NCBI GenBank assembly: GCA_021018815.1 | Contig: JAITYX010000011.1 | Coordinates: 3,424,501 to 3,488,500 of the forward strand | Origin: Talinum fruticosum | Taxonomy: Eukaryota > Streptophyta > Magnoliopsida > Caryophyllales > Talinaceae | Length of the DNA: 64,000 nt | Direction of reading: 5' to 3' | Shown here: piece by piece, positions 35,440-46,144 of the stretch | Layout: every line of letters starts with the position of its first letter | Numbering within the stretch: the stretch's first letter is position 1 | Position numbers and translations under genes: made by a program | The notes under the pieces: model-generated | Told to the model about the DNA's origin: nothing | Database searches by the model: none | Seen by the model: the letters and a program-made list of their open reading frames with translations, nothing else

Positions 35440-37325
35440 AGCCAAAAAAAGTTAAAAACTACCGAGAAATATGTTGAACCTAAAGAAGGTAATGAGAAGA
35501 TGGATCTATTACCTCCATGATAAATTCAAAGAAAAATGGGCGCGCCTCTAAGAAACATCTTAAAGCATATAGGCTACAATGGCATTTAGCTTGAACACTC
35601 AACGACAGTACACTTAACATTTTCAAAGACAGGAAGAACAGTGGTCATAATCAATCTAACAATAGAAATAAAACATATTTATATATTTAAAAACTCCATT
35701 CCTTCACATTAAAAGGGGGAGAAAATCCTGAAATTTAACTTGAATAAGAACAAATACCGAATGCTCGACCATCTCCATATAAAGGGAAAGCTTAGTTAGT
35801 TGTGTAGCAAAGTATTTGATCGACTTGAATTCTAAGGCATCCGAAGTCAAAAGACAAGATTTGGAGCCTCTATTTCAAGTTGTTTCATCTTCCCACAATG
35901 GAGTACTCTCACATGTTTAAGCATGCTTGATGATTTTGTCACCTTCAAATCACCAAATCATCTGAATTCTCCACGAATAGTCGTTCTAGGAATTGAAACT
36001 CGGATGAAAGCAATGCAAGAAATTCTCCACTACTTTGGCATTTGTCAAACGAGATAGATTTTAGGTAACAACTACCACCACAATGGCGAGAATATCTAAA
36101 AAGTCACACCCTTGGGCTATTGGTATGTAATCCAGGTCTAGCTTCACATTAATATTTCCTGACATAGTAAATTTTATCATTGGCTTAACATTATCATACA
36201 CCTTAATTGCTTCGAACCATAACATTTAACTCCTAAAGACCCGAGATTTGCAACACCCACTGCAAGTCTTTCATGTTCAAGCAACAGATCATCGACAACT
36301 ACTTCAACCTATTCGATGATTTTGTGACCTTCAAGCTCACCTGATCATGGGACTCCTTCACAACTAGTTGCTCTGTAAAGCGGCATTGTCATAAAAGCAA
36401 TTCAATTAACCCACCACTAAGCTTAACCTCGTGGGAAACTAAGTGATTTTAGGCAACTAACGACGCTCTCATTGGGAAAAACCATTCCAACTTATTACCT
36501 ACTAAATTATGAGGACCATTAATTTCGGGCATGTTTTGACCCACTCCATCTCCAATTAAAAACAAATTTAAAAGGTAAAAATACATAAAAAAAAAACCGA
36601 TCGATCATGGGATTTGAACTCAAACGATTAAAGATCCACAACATTAACCTCAAGTTCTTCCATATCCCAACAATCCCTTATTGCTATGTGTTTCAACCTT
36701 CTTGATGAGTTTGTGACCTTCAAATATCTTAGGTTATTACACTCCTCCAAAGTTAGTAGCTCCAACAGATGGCAGCTAGATAAAACCAATTTAACTAGTT
36801 CTCTACTTACATTAACATGCTTCAAACATAGTCTCCTCAAACGTTTAATGCCCTTTACATAAGGGGATTCTTTCATAAAATCACATTGTAATATATAAGC
36901 ACCATCAATTCCAGGAACGCCATTGTTAGCTATGTCCGGATCCAATTGTTTAACTCGTTTTGAGATAGCAATCGAAATTCAATGCATGAGTATCATCCAA
37001 TGCAATAACACACTTTAAACACATCAATGCATGGAGCTTGATGCGGACTTAGAACCCGATTTACTCATTTTATGTATTTGAGAATTTGAATATTAGAAGA
37101 CGTAGCTTGGGTCTTCCATTCTAGCAATGTGTCTAATGCAACAAAGTTCCAATCTATACAAGTAAGGCAACAAACTTCTCCACCTTACACAAAGGGATGT
37201 GAATCTTACTGCATCCCTCACATTTAAAAGAGAGAGAATATCAAAGATATTGTCATTTTCCAATTTAGTGATCCGGACATCCCTAGCTTCATTTTGTTCC
37301 TATAATATCAAATTTGGAAAAGAAA
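35440..37325 (-). pseudogene. F-box/LRR protein gene, broken
   Basis: Minus strand. Near 37315-37160 one frame gives an F-box-like start: ITKLENDNIFDILSLLNVRDAV, then RWRSLLPYLYRLEL. LRR-like segments follow: 36945-36628 is open for 105 residues (RRLCLKHVNVSRELVKLVLSSC, then LLELLTLEECNNLRYLKV). Further degenerate copies (about 36480-36200 and 36090-35860) repeat LKVTKSS and LKSISF. Frameshifts and stops separate the pieces, so it is a pseudogene. F-box proteins normally bind SKP1 and use the LRRs to recognise targets for ubiquitination. The left end is cut by copia B, which probably separates the FBD-like end at 29133-29343. Upstream, the CACTA element begins within about 20 bp of the first recognisable F-box codons. 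Confidence 0.65.
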
Positions 37326-38083
37326 TAGAATTACTTTACTACTACAAGAACCACTTTTAACGACGAGTCTTTAACGACGGTTAAAAGGACAAACCGTCAT
37401 GAAAAATGGACCGGTGGCATTTTTGTAAAAGCTGTGGTTATTAATGTACATATGACAACGTTTCAATGAAAGAACCGTCGTCAAAGCTCTTTGGCGATGG
37501 TCCTTTCATTGAACTGTCGTCTTAGGTCATTAAAGCTACAACCCCCCACTCACTCTCTCTGCAGCTTCCGGTCCCCTCACTCACTCTCGCTGCCCTCTCT
37601 CTCACTCTCGCCCACCGATATGTAACTTATATCTCCCTCTCTTATTTTGTAAATGAAATGTGTAAATGTGGCATGCTTTATAGTCCTTTTTGTGTGCTTG
37701 AAACTTGGGGCCTGAATCTTGATATGTAAGTCATAGCATTTAGAGTAGAGGCCAAGTATATACTTGTACATGTTGTGTAAATGAAATGTGTAAATTAAAC
37801 TTGACAAATACATACTTGTACACGTTGAATGCTATGCATTGTTGAATGTTATTGTAAAAGGCAAAGTATAAGTGACAATGAGAAGAGAAAAACATAACAC
37901 ACAAAGAAACTGAAAAAATGGCCAAAACTAAGGAATGGGGGTGCTCGGCAGCCAAGCACGAGTCATGCCAAACTATAAGGTCAACCCATATTAGCCGCTG
38001 CCCAACCCAACTTTTGTGATTTTGTCCGACAATTGTTGTACATGTTTATTTATCAAGATTTGTAATTGCTTGCAGTATAAAAT

Positions 38084-38700
38084 GGATTCTTCCAAAAGTA
38101 CAAAAAAATCGAGGGGGCGAACTATGATGAATGAGCAGAAGTTGGTTTGGAGTAGAGACGATCCAACCATTCTTAGACGGGGTCGATTTTGATAGGCACG
38201 AAAATGCTGTAGGTGATCATAAAGCTCCCTTTATGAACTATGTTGGTGCGACAGCCCGAGCATCGTGAACATCAATTGCAAAAATGGAACAAAGTCCCCG
38301 ATTCCGTTAAGGACAATCTGTGGAACGATATTCGGGTAAATGCACTACATCTCAACGTAGTATTGCAACTTATTGTAAATGATTAATATATATGTACTAA
38401 TGCATATCATTATTGTGTTTCGTAAAACATTCAACTTGAACGTTAATAAATCGAGATCCCCTTTGTGAAATACAAAACCCTCATGTCGGCGACGTAAAAG
38501 TTTAGAGACTTCAAATCTTGCATTGCCGCTATATGGGTCTACAAAACAAAGTAGATAAAATAAGAAGGTAGACCCTGGGAGATCTACAATTGTATCACCA
38601 AGAAGGAGTGGAGATCGTTTGAAGCACATGTTACCTCTTTGGAATATATGGTAATTTATCATCATCATTTGTTATGTTTTTTTCGATTTAAGTCTTATGC
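38084..38700 (+). pseudogene. Transposase_24-like ORF, N-terminal part
   Basis: Starts at the ATG at 38084. Broken frames give AKWNKVPDSVKDNLW-like wording (WNKVPDSVKDNLWNDI, about 38290-38335) preceded by YVGATAR. After an intron-like or degenerate gap comes RDFKSCIAAIWVYKTK, then KKEWRSFEAHVTSLEY. These order and spacing features are those of the Transposase_24 (Ptta/En/Spm) proteins in plants. The reading is interrupted by the solo LTR 38706-39619 and continues after it. Confidence 0.6.
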
Positions 38701-38705
38701 ACCGA

Positions 38706-39619
38706 TGTAACAACCCGTCCTTAAAAAAATAATTAACTTCAAATACATTAAAAATTAGCATAAGCGTCGTGCGTTCATCCGGATTCTACCCAAAAAAAAA
38801 AGAAAAAGAAGGAAGAACATCAGCTTAAGGTACGTTCATTGATCGTGCCCTTCAATGTTTTATTTACAAATCAAGGCCGGATATGGCCGTCATTAACAAC
38901 AATAAAGAATTGTTTGCAAATAATATTTTTCATCATTAATATGGACCCGCCCATCAAGTGCCATTATTTGGTACGCCCAATATTCAGGTTGGTAACACCA
39001 TAACCGTTAACCGCCTTCAACCGGACTATCCGATCGGTCCGGGTGTGTGCACATGCGTTAGGGGAAACCCGATGATCGTAAAGGGATCCATTCGGATAAT
39101 TAATCAGCAACAGCTTTACATTGTTTACTCTCCCTCATTTACAAATGAATTGAAATGAATGCACTCAACTTAACTATTTCATAACATTTATTTTACAGAC
39201 ATGATAATGGCCGTATTGAGCTTCGGCTCACGTTTCGAAAATATTTTCTTGTTTTGTTTTAGGTAAAGATGTCGAAGGCATGAAGTAAGAGAAAAGTTCT
39301 GTTCAGGACTTAGAGGCTCGCAGATGGCAACCTTGTTTGGGGTATCAAGGGTTAAGTGACATTGTCATGGTTTATTAGACGGTAGTCTATACATATATTT
39401 AATCTTTGTATAAGTTATAGTTATACCTTTATCTTGAGTCACTCATTGTTAGTGGCAAAGCAAGTGTAACCAAGGCTAAAAATATATATATTATTATAGC
39501 CTTGCCCTTTTCTTTGGTAAGGGCGGCGGTAATGCCCTTGACCTACTTTCCACTCGCGCTAATCACCGGTTAGCGGATTGTTTAGCCTAAACTAGTGATT
39601 ATGGGTTGGGGGCGTTACA
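38706..39619 (+). mobile_element. Solo gypsy LTR, 914 bp, nested in the CACTA element
   Basis: TGTAACAACCCGTCC...GGGGGCGTTACA with an exact flanking duplication ACCGA (38701-38705 and 39620-39624). Its right two-thirds resemble the last part of the ~3 kb LTRs at 984-3989 and 16711-19597, including GTTTTAGGTAAAG and GTGATTATGGG, so the families are related. It splits the Transposase_24-like ORF. Confidence 0.93.
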
Positions 39620-39624
39620 ACCGA

Positions 39625-40439
39625 TATTTTCGTTATCCTAATTACTTGTGCAGCGCTAGGTGAAGCCAACCGAAAAAGGATTAAGAGCAAGTGCTTATCC
39701 TCATGTGATGTCCAAGTGGGGGATACGCGAAGTTGGAAAAGAGTTTGTACAAGCAAAAACTTGAACAACTTCAAACCATATCCAAGTGAAGGTTCTAGCA
39801 TAGATACTTCACAGCTCACTATCGAGAGGGACAAGTTATGGGTCAAAGGAAGAAAGAAGAAAGATGGAACATTCAGTATGACCGATGTAGAATATATTGC
39901 GCAACGACTCGGGAGTTGTTTTACTATTTCCTTTATTTATTTTGAGAAATTATCGGCTTTAATATTTATGAACTCGTCAAATGATCATTTTCTTCTTCTT
40001 ATAGGAGTCTTTGTCACGTACATCGACTTCAGAATTCGCCGACACCAACGGGAGGAGGGATAGGCTAGCCTTGGCCCTACAAAGAGATGAGCATTCTGGT
40101 CGTGTTCGAGCCGGCGTTGGGAGGGTTGGGATAGTTGAGCACTTTGGGATTAGGAAGTAATGCCACGTCACTTCTAGCCAAGCATTTATGGAGGCTGAAA
40201 TGGGCCAAATGAGGTCCCAAATAGAGTCCCAACAGTTTATAATGGAGTTTCAACAATCCCAAATTACTCAAATGGCTGCAAAGATGGCAGAGATGCAGGC
40301 CTAGATGAGGTCGTACTTCACCAACATGGGTATGCTATTACCTAGCAACTTTGATGATGTACGTCTATTCTCACCCCACACACCTGCCACCGTGAACGCG
40401 AGCTCGCCCGTTGACCAATTCGAAGTTCCGCAGAGGTAA
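39625..40439 (+). pseudogene. Transposase_24-like ORF, C-terminal part
   Basis: Continues the ORF cut by the 914-bp LTR. Frames include YPHVMSKWGIREVGKEF, TIERDKLWVKGRKKKDG (open in 39716-40063, frame-shifted relative to the preceding piece) and DEHSGRVRAGVGRVGI, then a Gln/Met-rich helix of AAKMAEMQA type. These are conserved landmarks at the end of plant Transposase_24 proteins. A stop follows near 40439. Confidence 0.6.
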
Positions 40440-40464
40440 TTCAGATTTTGCAACCTAATTATAT

Positions 40465-40857
40465 TTACATGCATGTTTATGTTTTGACTAATTAATGTAT
40501 AATCTTGTTGAATAATTACTTATATAGTGTGTTTTTGTTATTTCGGATGAGTGCCATTATTTACATGCATGTTTATATTTTAACTAATAGGTGTATAATC
40601 TTGTTGAATGAATGGTGTATATTGTGTGATTGTTATGGAACTCCGGCGTATGGACGTTGAGTAATTATTTATATAGTATGTTTTTGTTGTTTCGGATGAG
40701 TTCCATTATTTACATGCATGTTTATATTTTGACTAATTGGTGTATAATCTTGTTGAATGAATGGTGTATATTGTGTGGTTGTTGTGTAACTCGGCGTGTG
40801 GCCACCGAGTAATTACTTATTTAGTATGTTTTTGTTATTTCGAATGAGGATCGTTAT
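40465..40857 (+). repeat. Tandem repeat, three copies, 149-bp period
   Basis: Copies start TTACATGCATGTTTAT at 40465, 40561 and 40710. The second and third are full-length (149 bp); the first lacks an internal part. It lies between the two coding segments of the CACTA ORF, probably in an intron. Confidence 0.85.
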
Positions 40858-40984
40858 CCCGGGAAAATGTTTACTTTTAAAAGGAAACTTTGTCTGTTTA
40901 TTTTCATGATTTTTAGTTTGTTTAACTTATATGTCAAAGGTTATCCCATGATTATAATTGTTATACTTATTCTTATACAACTCG

Positions 40985-42650
40985 GTGAATTGCAAGCTAA
41001 CTTATCATCACCCTCCCCTAGAGCATGTTATGGCATTGGGTGTTATTTTCCCGTGGAGGTCGGATCATCGTCGTTCACGGGATACCCCGGCAGGTGATGA
41101 GGTGAGGGTGAGTGTGAAAGAGGTCATACATGAGAAGGGCGAGTGTGAGTTGCCGATTCGGGCACCGGACCTCCACACTCGTTGACGATGCAGCTTAATA
41201 GTTTTCTTCATTGGTCCAAGAGTTTGGTTATCTTCTCTACGATAATTCATTTTTTTAAAATATTAGATTTAGTCGTTGTTAATATCATGCATATATATTT
41301 CTCATTTTTGTATTGATTATTCACTAGGATATTGGGGACAGATCCGAGAGTGGGATGAAGGGCGCCAGTGGCACAAGAAAACTTTCAAGTGGCACCCGTT
41401 CGTCATCCGAATAAGTCTCCTCTCGTATCCATTGAGGAGTCCCACACGGATTGGCGTGCTACTCGGAAAGTTATGTGAAGACTCGTCAAGCACAAGAATC
41501 ATTGATCCGTAGCACGCCAAGTCACGTGAAGGGGAGAATGAGGACATGACCTTATATGTCTTCCCGGACGATATATCGCAATTTTTGCAGATGCAGGAGA
41601 TCAGCTTATCCGCTATTATGCTTGGCATTATGTGAGTTAATATATTTATAATAATTTCTTTTTTTTACTATTAATTTCATCAATTTCTAACTACATATAT
41701 AATTAATATGTAAGGTGGCTGCACGAGATTAGAAAGGACTTCGTTCAATTTCTCAACCCTAATTTCATTCAAGGATTAGGGCGGACAATTGATGAATGAG
41801 CCGACTATATCTTCAAAGTCATGGAATATAATGCGCAGGATAAAACATGGTACTTGGCGTTGTTCAACGAGAGGTAAGTGTACAAGTAAACTAATTAACT
41901 AAAGTTTTTATGGTGTTATACGTACTTATATTAATGTGTTATCTCGTGGTTGTGTAGCCACCATTAGATGCTTGTTGCCATATGTCCAAGGGCTAATATC
42001 ATGTACCGGCTTGATCCTTTGGGTGATACCGTGACAAAAGAATCAAGGACGTAGTCAAGTCGTGAGTTCATACTTTAATCATTTTGTGTTGCTTTATTAA
42101 TTATTATTCGTTCAATTGTATGTCTAATTTGAATTTTATTTTTCCGTTTGAAAAATAGTGCTCTATTAGGTTATTATCATGGCGGAGGCTCGAAAGACCG
42201 ACGAACGAAATCAAAGCCACTAATTGTCCCTGTCAAGGTGAGGTTCTCTTGGTTATTAGAGTCTACTTGAATTGTTTTTCATTTTATATTACTTGCTAGC
42301 TACATAAAGTACTAATTAATTCTCTATGTGTTGGGAATCTATTTTATTATAGTGCCATATACAACCGGGGAATGTGGAGTGCAACTTCTACATTCTCCAA
42401 TACATGAAAGAGACTCGTGACCAAACTCGATTTAAATTCTAGTCCCAAAGAGGTATACTTGCACTTGCACTTGTAATTGATTATATTCTTTTTTCATCTT
42501 GATTAACACTTACACTTGACCTAATTAATATGTCTTTTACAACATTGGTCACAATATTTCCGGGAAAGAACCCACCCATCTCTATGCAGATGAAGTGCTC
42601 AACAAGTTAAAACAAGGTTGAGCAGAGTTTGTACATAACCGTATAAAGAA
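40985..42650 (+). pseudogene. DUF8039-like and ULP1-like protease remnant
   Basis: Downstream exon-like pieces. About 41010-41185 reads like DUF8039 (HVMALGVIFPW, then EVIHEKGECELPI). About 41720-42430 reads like a C48 (ULP1-type) SUMO protease: the region around HHWMLVAICPRANIMYRLDPLG (histidine and aspartate of the active site; one stop interrupts it) and then ECNFYILQYMKE (cysteine of the active site). Plant CACTA and MULE elements often carry such a Transposase_24-DUF8039-ULP1 ORF. Frameshifts and stops are present. I recognise the family from motif wording only. Confidence 0.55.
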
Positions 42651-42899
42651 ATAGGTATATATTTACAGTTATTCTTCATTATTTTTTTGGTCAAGTTTGT
42701 GATTTTGATAGTCATATAGTTATAGGTATATATGTACATAGGTATATATATTTTTACATTGTCTTGTACCATATACAAAATGTGATGAATATGTCTGTTT
42801 TGTATATATAATGGTGAAGAGTGTATTGGATTGTGGTTTGTATATTCTGAATGTGTAAGGTTGTATATGATTTGTACTGTACAAAGGGCAAACAAACAC

Positions 42900-43333
42900 A
42901 AGAAAAATTATTAACAAAAAAATGGACCTATTTAAGAACCGTAGTAAAAGGTTCGGTTGAAGGCCTATGACTACGATTCTTCATCTCGAACCGTAGTCAT
43001 AGGCTTCTCTATGACGATGGTTCTTCATCCGAACCCTCGTCATAGGTGTTTTGTAATAATTTTTTGAACTACGTAAGAAGGCTTATGACGACGATTCATA
43101 CGAAGAACCATCGTTATAGAGAAGCCTATGACTACGGTTCGGATGAAAAATCGTCATCGTAGAATGACCTATGACTACGGTTTTCCATCCGAACCGTCGT
43201 CATATAGTGACCTATTATTACGGTTTTGAATCCGTAGTAAAAGATGCTACATACAACGATGGCCACATAGACGACGCCGGTTAAACATAGTTAAATGTCG
43301 TTTTAAACGTAGTTAAAAGTGATTTACGTAGCG
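42900..43333. repeat. CACTA right subterminal repeats
   Basis: Many short copies of CTATGACTACGGTTC / AACCGTCGTCATAGG in both orientations, ending in ACGTAGTTAAAAGTGATTT. They are presumed binding sites for the element's transposition proteins, by analogy with other CACTA elements. The same repeat type occurs at both ends of 7895-9476. Confidence 0.8.
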
Positions 43334-43706
43334 CGGATTATATAACCCATTATCGTAAACTTTCATAGTTCTCCCCTTACACTTTGCGGTGTATAATTCA
43401 ACTTTATGAAAACAATATCAAGGAGCTTGAATAAGGCCACAAGAATGTGTGATAAATTTCAATTGCATCCTTTGAGTTAAGATGTTTAAGAAGCAATTCA
43501 ATTTCCCTTAGATTTTCTCATTAAATGGCTGAACTTTCTCCATAATCAGTGGCATTCATAATATTGGTTGATTTTCATTAACTATTGACTCAAGATCTCA
43601 AGGTTCTAATGCACATAATTTTATACAAAGCACCTTACATTTTTTCTCTATCGTTTATCGAGTTGAACCCTCCTCCCCGGAGACAAAATGACATTGGATT
43701 CCATCC

Positions 43707-44602
43707 TAAACCCGGCAATTGGGTCATTCGGTTCGGGTTCGATTCGGGTTAAGTTCGGTTTGGGTCGACTTCAGGTCGATCTCGCTTAGGTCTAGTTTGG
43801 TTTCGGTTCGGGTAAACTTCAGGTCGATCTCGTTCGGGTTCGATTCGGTTTTGGTTCGAGTGAATTTCGGTTCGGTTCAACATCGAGTCAATCTTGTTCG
43901 AGTCGGATTTGGGTTTGGTTCCGGTTAATTTCGGATCGGGTCAACTTCGAGTGAAATTAATTCGGGTCGGTTTCAATTCTGGTTGGGTCAACGTTGGTTC
44001 CGGTAGGTGTCAAGTATGGTTTCGGGTTAGCTTTGGACGGGGTAGAAATCGGGTCACGTCACTTTTGGGCCGGGTTGATATTCTGTTATGTCGTGTCAAA
44101 TTTTTTTACAAAACCTTTTTGATTTGAAAAAAAACAAATTTTTTAAATTAATTTATTATTAATATTAGTTTTTCGAGTTCAAGTCGTAATCGGGTCACTT
44201 TTTAGGTCAAAATCGGTTCAAAATTGTACTCACTAAAAAAATTGTACCATTATAGGAACAAATATCCATCCCGAGAAACCCACAAAAAAATGTGGGTTGG
44301 GTCAAATTCAGATTTCGGTCGATTTGGGTTTGAGTCACTTTTATTCGGGTTAAATCGGTTCGGGTCATTTTGGGTTTGGGTCATAATCAAGTCAATTATA
44401 TTTTGAGTCGGTTTGGATTCGGTTCGAGTCATTTGGGATCGAGTCTAAATCGGGTTCATTAGATTTCGGGTCGGTTCGATTCAGGTTGGTTTACTTCGGT
44501 CTTCGGGTCAAAATTGGTTCAACTGTTTTGGATGTATGTTCGGTTTGGGTTTCGGGTCGTTTCGGTTGACCCGTTCAATTCGGGTTAGTTTTGTCGAGTC
44601 TA
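43707..44602. mobile_element. hAT-like non-autonomous element, 896 bp
   Basis: The left end is TAAACCCGGCAATTGGG and the right end on the minus strand is TAGACTCGACAAAACTAACCC. The flanks TTCCATCC (43699-43706) and TTCCCTCC (44603-44610) are an 8-bp duplication with one difference. The inside is a degenerate array of TTCGGGTTCGATTCGGGTT-like words. The open frames here (43719-43928, 43894-44127) are translations of that array. Confidence 0.7.
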
Positions 44603-44831
44603 TTCCCTCCCAAAAGTTTTAGGATCGATGCACAAAAAGGGAAAGGAAAGATTTTCATTTTGTGATGATGTTTTAGAAACCACCATAAACTTGGTGGGGA
44701 CAACGTCATTTAATTCCTTGACCATTCAACTAATTTTCTAGTAACTAAAGCTTGAGAGAAGTCAATAGTAGAATAGGTCAAGGAGACTCGATGAGATTTA
44801 TGCTGGCAATGAGGTATCTCAACAATCAAAT

Positions 44832-45362
44832 TGTTAGGGTTAGATTCGATATGCAGTGGAAGCGAAAAGTAATTTCATTTGGGTTGTAAGGAAGCTGATA
44901 TCAACAAACAATAAGTAATGTGACGGACACATAAATTTACGTGAAAATTAAATTGGGAAAAACCATGGTTGACAACAATATTTATCCACTATAACAGAGA
45001 GACAATACAACACGATCTTCAAGGGCAACAACACCAATAAGATCAATCACAAAGGAGAGAACAATAACGATCTATAGAGCGATGTGCTCAATGAGATCAA
45101 TAAAAGGAGATTACATTCTCTCAACCGAAACTCTCTCGAATAAACTCTCTTAGAGAAGAAAAATAGAATAGAAGGAACACCCATAAAGGGGCGGTGTCTA
45201 GAGGCACATAAGATGGCCACTTGCCACACGCTACACCTAATTATGTTAAATAACCTAGTATATATATGTACAACCCATAGGAAAGCCCTAAAATAACTCT
45301 TGGTAGCTACTAATTATAAATTAGGTTAAAAATAACCTAAAACAAAAGATACCCCGCCAACA
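44832..45362 (-). mobile_element. Probable solo copia LTR, antisense
   Basis: On the minus strand it starts TGTTGGCGGGG and ends CCCTAACA, and contains the GGTTTTTCCCAATTTAATTTTCACGTAAAT stretch typical of copia LTR 3' ends (compare the copia LTRs in this window). CAAAT occurs at 44827-44831 and at 45365-45369, but the right copy is offset by two bases, so the duplication is only suggestive. Confidence 0.5.
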
Positions 45363-45369
45363 AGCAAAT

Positions 45370-46144
45370 GTCGAAACTTCATAGATGCAGCCAACACAGT
45401 CGTGTTGGCGGATTCACGAAACCTTTGTTGGGTGCTGGTGGTGCAAATTGGGTTAATTCTTCAAGAATCCGCCCATGTTCTAATAGTATAGGTCCACTAG
45501 AATCTTGCTAACATAAGAGAAGACGAAACATGCTGATATGGGCTAAAAAAGAAGGAAATTTTGGGTCACATCGAATACAAGTCATGCATCATATGTATCT
45601 TTCGCAAACTTCCTTGGTCACTTTAAGAGTAAGGCTTCCTACTTCAAGGAGTTGCAAAGAGAAGCAACCGAGGATGAGAACAATGCAAAGGATAACACTT
45701 CTTTTAGAAAGAGAAATTTCATTAATAAAAAGTCATACGACATCTACGTAAATAATTTTCTAGTAAGAACAAATCTATAAAGTATAGCACCAAAATTTGT
45801 TGACTACATTTGTCAAAAAAATTAGGTAAGGAATATTTATCAAAGAAGAATTATTTCATCTTCCATTTAAATTGGAGCCTAACTGGAGTCCACCTATTGT
45901 TGGCCCCTGAAGGGGTAAGACTCTCCCATAGATCGTGAGACATCTCTTAAGCGAGCAAGTGTCAAACGATTTGAAATATATTGTATTTTGATCTTCTACT
46001 ATCTTCTACTATTTATATTTCAAAGTTTTATTCAACCTTTTATCCTATAGTATTGAGTTATTGACATTTTACTACCATGTGATATTGACACACGATAAAA
46101 AACAAAAATCCCTCGCTTATCGTAAATAATAAAGTAGTACCCTA
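45370..46144. other. No gene recognised
   Basis: One 73-residue open frame (45530-45751) has no family resemblance I can support. The sequence ends where homology to the copia unit begins at about 46145. Confidence 0.5.

Larger units (their letters stand above)
37337..43333 (+). mobile_element. CACTA-like element, about 6 kb, with transposase-associated ORF remnants
   Basis: The left end reads TACTACTACAAGAACC (CACTA start with C changed to T). The right end, on the minus strand, reads CGCTACGTAAATCAC and is degenerate; both ends lead into ACTTTTAAC. Subterminal AACGACGGTTC / CTATGACTACGGTTC repeats at 37370-37540 and 42920-43330 match those of 7895-9476. The interior carries remnants of the plant CACTA accessory ORF. 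I see no TNP2-type main transposase. A clear 3-bp target duplication is not visible, so the exact ends are uncertain. Confidence 0.75.

Noticed and set aside
43719..44432. Open frames made of Val/Gly/Phe/Arg words
   Set aside because: Translations of the degenerate TTCGGGTT-type array inside a hAT-like element.
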